Shown here: piece after piece, positions 36,848 through 46,486 of the stretch
How positions within the stretch are numbered: position 1 is the stretch's first letter
Layout of the letters: each line of letters begins with the position of its first letter
Assembly: GCA_964017195.1 (NCBI GenBank)
Contig: OZ024897.1
Location: forward strand, 4,899,969-4,963,968
Direction of reading: 5' to 3'
DNA length: 64,000 bases
Origin: Siderastrea radians
Taxonomy: Eukaryota > Cnidaria > Anthozoa > Scleractinia > Rhizangiidae
Made by a program: the position numbers and the translations under genes
The notes under the pieces: generated by a model
Database searches by the model: none
Seen by the model: the letters and a program-made list of their open reading frames with translations, nothing else
Told to the model about the DNA's origin: nothing

Positions 36848-37760
36848 GACGGACTGACTGACGACTGACTGTCTGACTGACTGACTGACTGACTGACTGA
36901 CTGACTGACAGCATGTTGCTGACAGTCTTACTGACTGACTGACTGACTGACTGACTAACTGACCGATTACAACTCCTTTCAAAACTGACGATTATTTTTC
37001 GCATGCAACAAGAATCAAGTTAGTTGAAGACAAACGTTCCTTAAGTGACTTTCAGGAATAGCTAAGAAGTGATATCGTTTTATCAGTAGGTAGGTAAATA
37101 TTATTTTTTGGTTTTGCCGTGCAGACACAGAAGGAAGCTTTATTGTGGAGAGAGTGGTCGATATAGCAGATGCAGCAGTGAAACACATGCCACATGTTGT
37201 TGAAACGTCTGATATGGATGAGACAGGTACAGTCTTGTACATTAGTAATGCAGGCAGAATCCGGCAAACTTGTATGTAAACTGAACTGGGAATTTTCGCG
37301 CAAATTTGGCGAAAGTCTGCCTCTATTTTAGAGATCCACTGTTCGACACGACGTGGTTTCCTTAGCGGATTCGATCGTCACAGTGTAGAGGGGTGACCGC
37401 AACGAAAATGCTGTGGTTTCAAATGAAAGGGTCTGTGTAAGCGCTGATTAGAGTTGCAACTATGACCAGCTTACGCCGACTTGCATCGTCGTGTCAAACG
37501 GTGAAAGACTTGCGTCAGCTTGAGCGCGTTGTGATAACATGAGAATTTTTCATCTTTCGTCTCTATTAAGAGAGATTTGCCTGTAAGACCTTTATATATG
37601 ATTTGCTTTTTGCTCTTAACAGGGAGGTCTCTCCAAACCGAAGCCTTGAAACAGTTTCAAGTGGAAAACATCTTGTCTGAGATCTACGTGTTTAGATGTC
37701 ATGATTACATGCAGTTAATAGCGTTGTCGCATGTTTTACCAGACGTCTTGACAGAACACT
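36535..37760 (+). pseudogene. RAD51C: RAD51C 3' half, unit 2 copy, first three exon blocks
   Basis: Blocks 36,535-36,605 (QLPVDFQIADEFGGLNGEA), 37,125-37,226 (DTEGSFIVERVVDIADAA) and 37,623 to about 37,760 ([16 protein letters not shown]). Two splice lesions are visible against unit 1. The acceptor before the first block reads 'ttgcgg' instead of 'ttgcag' (36,531-36,534). About 16 bp have been deleted at the end of the third block, removing the donor, so 'gaacact' runs into 'tgcactcg'. The frame within the exons is otherwise kept, with changes such as QIPDES to QIADEF. The gene is then interrupted by the transposon at 38,458. Confidence 0.88.
36715..36962. repeat. (ACTG)n microsatellite in RAD51C intron
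   Basis: About 250 bp of ACTG repeats with slight interruptions. It yields long minus-strand ORFs of Ser-Val-Ser-Gln that are not genes. Confidence 0.95.
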
Positions 37761-37925
37761 TGCACTCGTTTAACACCCACCCTGGGCGGAAATTTGTTCA
37801 TCCGAAGTAGTAAAGTTTTGAAAACACTGTTATAATATGTGAATGTGTTAATAAATATTGTATGTTTCATTAACGCTTTCTCTACTAAAGTCAACCTTGA
37901 ACTGCACTTGATGTGGTTCTAACTA

Positions 37926-38165
37926 GGAGATTGTGAATCAGGTAGTCCTAAAGTGTGACCATTTAGATGAGCTTCTTTCCTGAGGTACTGTTTATTATGC
38001 TGTACAAGGTGTTCTAGCTTTTGAGTCTGTGGATGAAATCCTAAAGTGTGACCATGCAAATGAAAGCTACTGAGCAGTGCTATGCTGTGCAAGGTGGTTA
38101 TAACATTGAGTATAGTGACATTTTTAAGTGTGACCACTCAAACGAAAGCGTTCAGCATCACTTTC
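37926..38165. repeat. Intronic minisatellite, unit 2 copy
   Basis: Degenerate repeats of the unit seen at 7,007-7,265, with 'gtggatgaaatcctaaagtg' at about 38,030. Shorter and more rearranged than in unit 1. Confidence 0.6.
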
Positions 38166-38769
38166 CTTTGGATTTGTTAACTTTTCAATATTTCTGAAAA
38201 TTAAAATTTGGGGTCCACTTGTTCTTTCCAGTCTTTTGAAGTTAAGTATAGGATTGTATCTTATCGCCCAGAGAATTCACACACAAAACATAATGCCTAG
38301 AACCCCTCATATCATTATTCATTTTAAGTCTCTGACTACAGAGTACTGTAGTCCCTAAACGCCTTTGGGTGTCGTTTCATTGAACCAATTGTATAAGCGT
38401 CCATGTTGGTCCAGAAACGAATGTTAGCGTGTATTCAGCTATTTGTAATCCATCTATGAGGCCCTGTTAGCCAGGCTGCATTCTGCGTACATTTCTCGGA
38501 AGATCTTCGGCGTGGATTTCCAAATCTCTCGGCGTACTGGCGTACAATCGTGGTCTTTGGCGTAAAGCAGCGTAAGACCGAGCCAGCGCGGCGTAGGAGC
38601 CGAGGGTGTAAGCTTACCTCGTATTAACGATATTGTACGTTGTAGCTGAGACTGCCGAGTGCACGTGAGTGAAAATTTTTTAGCGTTGAAATAAACTTGT
38701 GGGCACCGAGTGATATCCCGGATTTCACCATCTCTGGCTCTGGATTTAGAGTCCACGGGCTCCTCGATC

Positions 38770-38940
38770 AGCGGTTGGCGACTAGGGTCCTCAGGCTTCT
38801 TAGAAAGCAGGAGGTCGCCGGGTGATCAAGAAGCCCGAGGGCTCTGGGTACCAGATTGACTCTTACCCAGAGTCCTCGGGCCTCTTGGTTTCCACCCGCT
38901 GACCAAAAAGCCTGAGGACTCTGGGTACGAGATTGATTTC
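38770..38940. mobile_element. Hairpin MITE (gactctgggta motif)
   Basis: Nested inverted repeats: 'tcctcaggcttctt' pairs with 'aaaaagcctgagga', and 'cccgagggctctgggta' pairs with 'tacccagagtcctcggg'. Lies inside the nested transposon near its left end. No ORF. Confidence 0.6.
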
Positions 38941-39265
38941 GACCTTATTGGGTTAACATGAACACGAGGATTTTGTTTTTCTTTTGGCTTAGAAACCTAT
39001 TTCACGCTGAATTTGGTAAGTTAAACGAATTAATATCGCAGAAACGCCAATTTGAGACAAATTAGATTATAATGCAACCTGCATTCAAACCACCTTTTGA
39101 CTTTCTCCAAACATTTGCCTTGGTAAGCTGCCTTGCAAACGTGCAATAACAAAAGTGGAACAGCTAATCAACTTGTAATTTGCAAATTTAACTCTCTGTA
39201 AAACTCTGGTTAACGTAATTTAAAAAATAAATGAATGATGGAGATCATGACTGTTTTTGGGTTGT

Positions 39266-39281
39266 GGCTCTGAAAAGAGCC
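39266..39281 (-). terminator. Canonical histone-type 3' stem-loop
   Basis: On the minus strand GGCTCT-TTTC-AGAGCC: a perfect 6-bp stem with the UUUC loop that stem-loop binding protein recognises. It is flanked by AAAAC on the 5' side and ACAACCC on the 3' side, as in metazoan replication-dependent histone mRNAs. No clear purine-rich downstream element is seen. It serves the gene ending at 39,309, 27 bases upstream. Confidence 0.8.
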
Positions 39282-39290
39282 GTTTTGCGT

Positions 39291-39306
39291 GGCTCTGAGG
39301 AGAGCC
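39291..39306 (-). terminator. Second histone-like stem-loop (CCTC loop)
   Basis: On the minus strand GGCTCT-CCTC-AGAGCC, two bases after the stop codon at 39,309-39,311. The stem is identical to the one at 39,266; the loop deviates from the UUUC/UUAC consensus, so this copy may be inactive. The tandem arrangement suggests local duplication. Confidence 0.65.
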
Positions 39307-39308
39307 GT

Positions 39309-39536
39309 TTAAAAATAATTGGAAACTTCTCGTAGTTCCTCCTCCATAACGTCCAGGCTCTCTATCATGAAAATGACGTCCCTTCTTATGCTGCAGTATT
39401 GTCGTAGCACTGTGTGTAGGTCTTCAAGAGTGATGGACGGAATGGTTTTGAGCACATCTAGCAGTTGTTCTCGGCGCTCTTGAAAATTATCGGCAAGAGC
39501 CAAGCGCTCATCACGAATGGCGTTGATCGCCTCCAT
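39309..39536 (-). CDS. Small helical protein with histone-style gene architecture, in transposon
   Basis: 75 codons from ATG GAG GCG to TAA, intronless. The protein begins MEAINAIRDERLALADNF and ends EEELREVSNYF. It is rich in Glu, Arg and Leu with no Pro/Gly stretches apart from one IPS, so it is probably all-helical and perhaps a coiled coil. It is not a histone and I know no family for it. A TATA box (minus TTTATATACTG, about 39,568-39,578) lies about 40 bp upstream of the ATG, and two histone-type stem-loops follow the stop. The frame stays open upstream to 39,563 (a possible longer start). The compact layout looks like a replication-dependent histone gene. Confidence 0.5.
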   Translation of the reverse strand: MEAINAIRDERLALADNFQERREQLLDVLKTIPSITLEDLHTVLRQYCSIRRDVIFMIESLDVMEEELREVSNYF

Positions 39537-39567
39537 CGTTGATCGTCTGTGAACTCTGAACAAACGC

Positions 39568-39579
39568 TGCAGTATATAA
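39568..39579 (-). promoter_or_regulatory. Putative TATA box of the 39,536-39,309 gene
   Basis: The minus strand reads CTTTATATACTG, about 30-40 bp 5' of the ATG, leaving room for a very short leader, as in histone genes. It overlaps a possible splice acceptor (CTGCAG), which is the alternative reading. Confidence 0.35.
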
Positions 39580-39985
39580 AGAATAAATGCGGGTCGAAAT
39601 CTACCAATGACAACTCACAGACAAACGTATTTGTTTCCGGAGAAGTCAGCCAATATGAATGGGATTGGAACGGAATTGCTTCCATGATATGAGACGCAAG
39701 TGAACGCAGTGGAGGAAACTGTTCCTGTTCAACAAGGTAAACTGCTGTTCTATGCAATTAAAGTAATTTCCGTGTGAGCCTAAGTAAACTTACGTGTTGG
39801 TATTTTTAGTGGGATTGTATCAGCTTGAAGAAAAATTCGGGAAATAGCTGTTTTCTTCCCCGCTAAATGTTATGTGACTTGTGTTTTTTACGTCGTGTAA
39901 CATAACGATAATTTTTATGTGTGAAGACATGTCAATCAGGTGTCGCGATGTCACACTCCTTCCGTTGTGCCATTTGGAATGATGA

Positions 39986-40858
39986 ATGAATGGCAACCTG
40001 GTTGCTGCTCTAGATAGAAGAGTGAAATCTGTTGTGTCAGATAATTCCTTGTCAGTACTTCAAGTTCTCGATGCAGCTGCTTTAGTCAGTTTGCACTGTG
40101 GCTCTTCATCAGATGGGGTGGTGAAGTTGGTAGTACAAGATGGTGAATACGAAACCTATGGCGTAGAAGCATGTGAAGCTGTATTAAAAGTTGCGTCAAA
40201 GATGGAACACATCCAGAAATCTGGAATGGATTTCGACCCACGCCTAGCATTCCGCTACATGTCTCGTCTGAAAGAGGCTGTCAAGGCGGGTATCTGGGAT
40301 GGATTATGTCCAGACTGGCTCATAGTGCGAGAGACTGACACCCCAGTGAAGTCCCAAGATGTCCAACTGGTCACGTTTGAGCTTGCTCCCTCAGATACAC
40401 TGGATGCGTTCTCTACGATGAAGTTTGCCAATGGCAAACAGCACAACGTGCGTTTGCACGAACAGAAGTTTTACAGTTCCTTTTACGCCAGGGAGGACCT
40501 GTATGGTATCGCAAAAGCTCCGTCATGTGCTATACTAGACATTGTCCTAGCTAAAGGCGGACCAGAGGCTATCGCAGAAAGCTATTACAGTGCCATGAGG
40601 GCTCAACAGCAATAGGGGGGCCAGTCCAATGAAACACTTGCTAGAAGAACAAAGCTGAACTGGTGTCTGCCGTCCTTAAACAAGTGTGACGATATCATCA
40701 AAGAGAGTGTTTCCGTGTATCTCAAAGGAGATGACAACATCAGAGCCCACAGGCAAAGAGCTTTTTTTTCGAGGCACGAGAATCATCACTCAGTGTCAAA
40801 AGTAATCGATCGAGTTAACTCAGACTTAGGTCGTTGTCCATTTCTCGCCGAGCAGTAA
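39986..40858 (+). pseudogene. Transposon ORF of 290 codons with one nonsense codon
   Basis: One frame runs from ATG 39,986 to TAA 40,856-40,858, interrupted only by TAG at 40,613-40,615 in the context QQQ*GGQ, a likely CAG-to-TAG change. The first part (209 aa) includes LKEAVKAGIWDGLCPDWL and EQKFYSSFYAREDLYGIA. After the stop come RRTKLNWCLPSLNKCDDI and DRVNSDLGRCPFLAEQ. The codons read as coding throughout. It is not a DDE core I can recognise; it may be an accessory protein or the C-terminal part of a transposase of the nested element. Confidence 0.55.
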
Positions 40859-41790
40859 ACCATTAAGTGATACTCCCTCAGTCAGTTGTTTGTTTTTCCA
40901 GTAGGATAAAACAATGGAAATAGTTTAAGCAAATTTTGTCGTTTTCACCCCATCTGGTGACTTCCTGATGATGCTGCATGAAATAAATAGCAACAACCAA
41001 TAAAGAATACACACGAGTATGATAACCTTTCAAGCAAATGGCAAGTAAGTCAGAGGAATCGGATTAGAGTCACTTGTAGTTGGCGTCTCGTTGATAGTTT
41101 GATACGACAGTTTGGTACTTAAAGATTGCCTCGTTGCATTAGTCCAGTAGAATACCTTGTCTTCAGTTTGTAGTGATGTTAGAAAGTTGTACTAGTAAAT
41201 ATAGCGGAGCCAGCGCGCTAGCGCGTCAGCGGAGCTCCATTGCTAAGGAAATTTGGTAAACCTATCAAGTCAAGAAATTTTGGTAGTGACGTAATAGTCA
41301 CGTGACCGTCCGTACGTACGTACGTACGTCCGCACCACAGGGTTACCAATACACTTCATACAGACTGGATACAACCCTCTGCTGAATCCCATGTGTTTTT
41401 GGCGCGAAATCGCATGTTGACCCGCGTTGTAGCAAAACAAGCAAAGACAGCAAAAGTCAAAAACAAATTTGTTAATGGAAAAAAAGTTCAAAAGAATACT
41501 CAGTTGTCTTTTTGGTGGAAGGGGAAAAAAGTTCAATTTAGGTGAAAAAAATTAGGCGATAAAGTTCAGGCGAAAAGTTCAAATTTGCCTTGTCGGTTCT
41601 GTTCGAACTCGGTCGGTACACCGCTTGAGTTCGCAGCTTTTCGCAGCGGATATAGCAGAGCTAGTGCTATTTGGTTTTTTCTGTCCACAACCATGGTTTA
41701 CACGGCGTTCCGAACACATTTTGCCAGGAAAAACCAGCATTTTCATGGTGATAGGCAGCTTGCCAAGAAGGAAAAAATAAGTATTAAAAT
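40859..41790. other. Non-coding part of the nested transposon
   Basis: No gene seen. It contains a palindromic patch 'agcgcgctagcgcg' near 41,211 and a (CGTA)n run at about 41,310-41,328. Confidence 0.4.
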
Positions 41791-41812
41791 TAACGTAATG
41801 AATGTCAGTAAG

Positions 41813-41883
41813 TGCTCATGGCCAAGTGGACTAATATCCGGCTTCAGACGCCGACGACCCGGGTTCGGCTCTCAGCGAGGATA
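41813..41883 (+). other. tRNA-like sequence (Leu-CAG-like), probably SINE-type
   Basis: An A-box-like 'tggccaagtgg' (41,819-41,829), an anticodon stem-loop cggc-ttcagac-gccg (41,839-41,853) with T33 and anticodon CAG, and a B-box-like 'gggttcggctc' (41,861-41,871). The acceptor arms do not pair and no long variable arm typical of tRNA-Leu is seen. It is therefore probably a tRNA-derived repeat or a decayed gene rather than a working tRNA. Confidence 0.4.
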
Positions 41884-42561
41884 AGAATTTTTTTCTTTAG
41901 TTTTTGTTTTTGGTTTTTTTATTTAACGACTTTAATGAGAGTATTTTCACAAATTAATAGCTGCCAGCAAAAAAACAAACAAAACAAGAAGGGGGGCTCT
42001 GCTTTTAGGCTTGGCTAAATCTATATATTAAACATTAACAAATAAACCGAACCATAAGTTTTAGTCCATCAACTTTCTTGTCCTCGTATTACTTCGCCTC
42101 TCTTTCGCATTCGTGGCAGGAAGAGGAGAGATCTTAGCTTGGGGACTGGGAACGAGGTTGGCGCAGCATTTTCCTGGCGTAAGCGCCTCGGCGGCCGCTT
42201 GGCGTACAGCTTCGAACCTCTTGGCGTATCTTCGGCGTGGGACGTACACGGAATGCACCCTGGCCTGTTAGGGGTAAATTCCGACAAGCGACATGGCCTT
42301 GAAACGCCGACATGATAGCCACGAATAAGCGACGAACGACATACTTCTCTGATGAATTAGCGAAAGCGACATGAATAATAACCTAAGCCGACAGCGACTG
42401 CGAAGATTCAAAAGCGTTTGCGTGACTTGCGTACGCTTCACTTTTTTTACACAAAAAAAAATCAATTTCACATGTCTGACATGTGATCACGTACATCAAA
42501 TGTAAAACTACGAACTTCGATCCCACGCGCGTGCTCATATGAGTCATATGACATCAAGTCT

Positions 42562-42892
42562 TTGTCAGGTCAGACAGGTCAGGTTTCCAGGTTCTCCGTC
42601 TTTCTCGTTGTCTCGATTGCCCCCGATTTCACAGAGGTCGCAAAGGACGCCAGGTTAATCATTCTTGAGAGAAAAAATAGAGTATGGGGAAACACTAGGC
42701 GAAACACAAAGGTCACAAAAAATACAAAAGTCACAAAAAGAAGAAGTCCCAAAGGAAAGAGAAACTAGGTGAGTGCCTATCAGAGTTCATCAAATTAAAA
42801 CTAACAGTTTTAATTGACCACTTTCTGTCTTGTCTCTATACAACATCTGCTATAGAAGGACCTACAAGTTCTACACAAGGGCAGGCTGGTAC
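42562..42892 (+). pseudogene. Possible 5' exons of the outer transposon's gene
   Basis: An ORF at 42,562-42,768 ends in a basic, Lys/Thr/Arg-rich stretch just before a gtgagt donor-like site. A small block at about 42,856-42,890 lies between an AG and a GT and reads GPTSSTQGQAG. Both lie just inside the outer element and point toward its coding region. Model uncertain. Confidence 0.25.
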
Positions 42893-43395
42893 GGTCCTGA
42901 GTACAATAGTGACTCAATAATTGTTTTCATTAAAAACCAGAACAGGCTGCGCTGTTCAAACTATATTTTGTAAAGGTCTGTTAAGAAAAAGCAGAATAAA
43001 CAAAGGCGAGGTAATTACTTAGAGACATAAGTAATTTTTATTATGGACATTATGTGGCTTCGTATTTCTATCACTACCATCAGTGACATCTGTCAGTGAC
43101 CAGAAATGAATCTTTTTTTTGGCATTTTTGCAATGTTTACAACAAGCCCGTTCCATATGGTTTGCCATTTCCGCCAAAATTATTGTTTCACTATTATTAG
43201 TTGTAATAGTCTTATTATTAGGCACTAGTTTCTAATTATTCGGCACTGTTTCTCATAATTAGGTCTTGTTTCACTATTATTAGGCATTGAATTTCATTAC
43301 GTTTTTTTGGCTTTATTATTAGGCACTATTTCACTATTATTAGGCACCGGTTTTCTTTCTTACTCTCTGCATTTATTATTATGCAAATCCTGTTT

Positions 43396-43738
43396 ATTAT
43401 CAGTCTCTTATTTCCATCAGGGGTTTTTCCCGCCAGTTTTGTTTTCTCGACCCATGAAAAACGCAGCCGCTCCCGGTTACGCCGGTCAAAACTCAAACAC
43501 AGAACAAGTCACTAAGGCTAGCATTTCGGAGAACAACGTTTCAGTAGTTAAAGATCTGTTAGCGAAAGCCGTCAAGGCAGTTGAAGGCCTTGCGAACACT
43601 CAAGAAGCGGAACGCGCTACAGCTAATCCGATTCCTTCGACTTCAACACAGTCTGAGAGCACTTCCTACAAAAAAGAAAACCTCCTGCGTATCGGAGCTA
43701 TCATTGACACCTGTGAAACCGCTGACCACAAACCTTGA
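43396..43738 (+). other. Coding-like segment between inverted arms
   Basis: Open frame to TGA at 43,738, perhaps entered after the AG at about 43,420. It reads MKNAAAPGYAGQ, then SVVKDLLAKAVKAVEGLA and SYKKENLLRIGAIIDTCE. Composition and codon use look like real protein, with a Ser/Thr-rich linker. It is either an exon of the outer transposon's gene or a host exon captured between the arms. No family recognised. Confidence 0.35.
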
Positions 43739-43758
43739 AATCCATTGATAATTAATAC

Positions 43759-43792
43759 AGTAATAATAATAATAATAATAATAATAATAGTA
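43759..43792. repeat. (AAT)n microsatellite
   Basis: Run of 'aataataataataataataa' type immediately after the coding-like segment. Confidence 0.85.
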
Positions 43793-44063
43793 AAATATAA
43801 TGCCTAAAAATACAAGTGATGCTTAATAACAAAACGTAGTACCGAATAATAAAACACGATCCCTAATGTTACAATAAGGTGCCTCATGATAAAAAGAAAA
43901 CTGCAAAACAGTGACTAATAATAACAAAGTAGTGCCTAATAATAGTGAAACAACACCTAATAATGAGAAACAGTGTCGAATAATAGGAAACTAGTGCCTA
44001 ATAATAAGTCTATTATGCCTAATAATAGTGACACAATAATTTTGGCGGGAATGGCACCCCATA

Positions 44064-44162
44064 GCTGTAGTTTTTGCCTTTCTCTTATTTGATAGACACC
44101 CAGACCTAGCCACCGAATTTTGCATTGTTCACTGTTGTTGACTTCGATCGACTTGAACAGGA
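44064..44162 (-). repeat. Inverted copy of the 30,963-31,062 block
   Basis: 'gctgtagtttttgcctttct' through 'gacttgaacagga' is the reverse complement of the block at 30,963-31,062 (and about 87-186). This links the transposon to the leader module of the tandem units. Confidence 0.8.
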
Positions 44163-44165
44163 ACA

Positions 44166-46040
44166 AAGAAGAGTTATTAAATATTCATCATCAGACCTTA
44201 ATACTCTTCCAATGGCCGGATAAAGAAATCAAGACACCACTAGCACTTATCGCTGCAGCATCTGACTTGCTTATGGTGTCTGACAGCCATTCTCACTCCA
44301 TTTATCAAGTATGCATCAACAACAATGGGGCCTTTCTAAAAGGAACAGTAAGTTTGCTTTTGAAGCTTCCTGAAGGAGCACAACCTATGGCATTGGCCTT
44401 TGACGGAAACATCGTGTACGTTGCTGACTCGAGCAGTAATGGTGGCATCACGAAGTTCAATCCCTCAACTTCTGAAAGCCAGGTGATAGTTAGAAATGGG
44501 ACACGATTTTGCCGTACCGTTCATGGGTTGGATGTGTCCTCGGATGGGAGCGTTATCTTCACAGCCCGGACATCTCGCGTGGTTCGACGTTTTTCACAGG
44601 CAAACTCAGATATCCGAGTGATTGCTGGATCTGGTGCAGACAAGTCACGAGATGGTTCCAGCTTACCAGCCTCCTTTTCTCAGCCAACAGCGTTGTGCGT
44701 TGAAGACAAATCCATTTTTGTTGTAGATACAGCTGTGGGAGCCATAAAACTCATTCTGACTCCAACAAATTCCCTCTGCAAGATCCTTGAGCTACTCCAT
44801 TCATTGTGCAGAATGTTTGGTGTACATCTTCGTGGAGTTAAAGCAGAATGTCACACCATTGAAGAAGCTATTTCCTCTTTAAGTGAACTAAGTTCATTGA
44901 TGGACTTATGGATAGATCAGGTCCAAGAGAAAATGGGGAGGAAATCAGCAACGCAGGGACCGCAGGAAACAATATCTGCAAAAAGTCGACGCAGTGTTGA
45001 AATCGTTATAGAGTCATTGTCGTCCATGAAAGACTTTTTCCAGGAGGTAAACCCAGGATTTCAAACTGGCCGCAACCTTGATTCTTGTGGGGAGAACTTC
45101 TACAGTCAGATGCGCTCAAGAAATGCCGGAGAAATGACATGCCCACCGTCTTAGAGTTTGCCTACCTCTTTGTCCCCACTATTCGCGAGTCCCTAAGGCA
45201 GTTAACGGACACTGGCTTTGTGTACTACACCTCGCCACACTCGTACTATGAAACACCCGAGAGTACCAAGATCCCCTTCCGAGACTTGCCATCAATACCT
45301 TACCCAGCCTCCGTGGAGATGAGCAAAGAGGATCAAAAGATGATGAGGGACTGGCGAGACAACTTTGGAAAACCAGTTCGCCATGCAGCTGACCGTTCGT
45401 AACCAAAGCACAAAAGACAACGTGGGGACGCTTCCACCGTACGCATACACGACACCGGATCCTCTTCCAAGGCCTCTGGATTTTTCCGCCACAAACGAAA
45501 TCACAGCTACACTTACAGAGACAGAGATGCAGCAAGTTAGCGGAGGGGCATGTTTATTTGAAGCTAATAGTTCAGTGGTAGTGAAACGCGATAATATTCA
45601 TGGATTCCCACTTAGAGGACCCTTCTTTGTAGGAAGTATTTTAACCGACGTCAGCGACAAAGAACTTAATTCTCTCAGTTGTGAAATTCAATTATTCGTT
45701 CCTTCATTTGAAGACTGTCTTCTATTTAGATTACATGGAAGAGTAAGCATACATCGAGATGGCATAGTGACAAAGTAGAGGAAGGGCATTTCCAGAGAGA
45801 GACAAATGTTCTCAAACTGAGTCAGGCATCGTACGAGACATTTCTCAGATATCAAAATGACATCGAAGACCTTCTGCCCGAGAGAGAAGTAGACAGTAGT
45901 GAGGAGGACAGTGATCAAGATTCTGAAGATGACGGCCCTGCAGACGTGGTCTTTGGCGGAATGCTTTTACGCACCGCATCTGGGAGACCAGTTATTCGTC
46001 CAAATCGCTTGGACCTTAAGCATATAACATTCACAAGTTG
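44166..46040 (+). pseudogene. Outer transposon ORF: NHL-like propeller plus acidic tail, frameshifted
   Basis: The first frame (about 44,166-45,090) has beta-propeller style repeats: MALAFDGNIVYVADSSSNGG, VHGLDVSSDGSVIFTA, ALCVEDKSIFVVDTA. This NHL/WD-like spacing precedes a helical region. Frame 2 (45,097-45,380) has PTVLEFAYLFVPTIRESLRQ. Frame 3 (45,381-45,690) has LPPYAYTTPDPLPRPLDF. The last (about 45,770-46,040) has an acidic stretch EVDSSEEDSDQDSEDDGPAD, then RTASGRPVIRPNRLDL, a basic tail common in transposon proteins. At least three frame changes make it a pseudogene. No catalytic DDE motif was identified. Confidence 0.55.
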
Positions 46041-46486
46041 TTTTTCTTTTTTTTTCAATTTCCCCTACAGCTAGCTTTACAAGACACTGAATTGACTGAC
46101 AGTTAAAACTTCTATACTACATTGTTCTTCTTGTAATACGCTTGGTGCCAGGAATATAGGCGAAATTTTCTCCTGCTCATTGTTAATTTGGCGTTGTTGC
46201 GCATGGGATGTCATATTCAAAAGGCAATGACAAGTGTCAATGGAAAAAAAAAGGAGGTCAAGTTACGAAATTCCGACGGGCGACACTGGAACGTTCTGAA
46301 ATTGCGACATTACTAGTTTTGAAATTCAGACGGAGGACATAGGTACCCCCCCTAACAGGGCCTCATCTATCCATTTGTTGAAACCAAATTCTCATAACTG
46401 TCTTTGGTATGAATGTTAGGAATGGGAATAAACAGGACAACTGCTGGCAACTGTTAAGTATTAATTTTTATTTTTCAAAATTACAG

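Larger units (their letters stand above)
38471..42263 (+). mobile_element. 3.8-kb transposon nested in the outer element's left TIR
   Basis: The ends CCAGGCTGCATTCTGCGTAC and (complement of right) CCAGGGTGCATTCCGTGTAC are inverted repeats. The exact 8-bp direct repeat cctgttag flanks it (38,463-38,470 and 42,264-42,271). That target is part of the outer element's terminal repeat, so this insertion came second. Both subterminal regions are full of 'ggcgta' motifs, likely transposase-binding repeats. An 8-bp TSD fits hAT or P-type elements. It carries two divergent genes (39,536-39,309 minus; 39,986-40,858 plus). Confidence 0.85.
43163..44056. mobile_element. 890-bp element with long inverted arms of attattaggc subrepeats
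   Basis: The left arm starts TGCCATTTCCGCCAAAATTA and the right arm ends with its near complement (taattttggcgggaatggca). Each arm, about 230-300 bp, is built of repeats of 'cactattattaggca'. No TSD was found. The arms flank a coding-like segment (43,396-43,738). It sits inside the outer transposon. Confidence 0.65.
38458..46364 (+). mobile_element. 7.9-kb TIR transposon interrupting RAD51C (outer element)
   Basis: The left end GAGGCCCTGTTAG (38,458-38,470) and right end CTAACAGGGCCTC (46,352-46,364) are exact inverted repeats. The flanks carry 'atctat' on both sides (38,452-38,457; 46,365-46,370), a probable 6-bp TSD. Unit 1 has the empty site in the same RAD51C intron (near 7,300). Both subterminal regions carry repeats around 'gcgaca'. 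Without the nested insert (38,471-42,271) the element is about 4.1 kb. Superfamilies with about 6-bp TSDs include IS3EU and Dada; I cannot assign one from the proteins. Confidence 0.85.

Noticed and set aside
36710..37004. Long minus-strand ORFs rich in Ser-Val-Ser-Gln
   Set aside because: They are translations of the (ACTG)n microsatellite; all frames of such a repeat stay open.
44120..45154. Propeller-like ORF as an intact host gene
   Set aside because: Its start lies in a repeat block, it continues only through frameshifts, and it sits between the inverted ends of a transposon.
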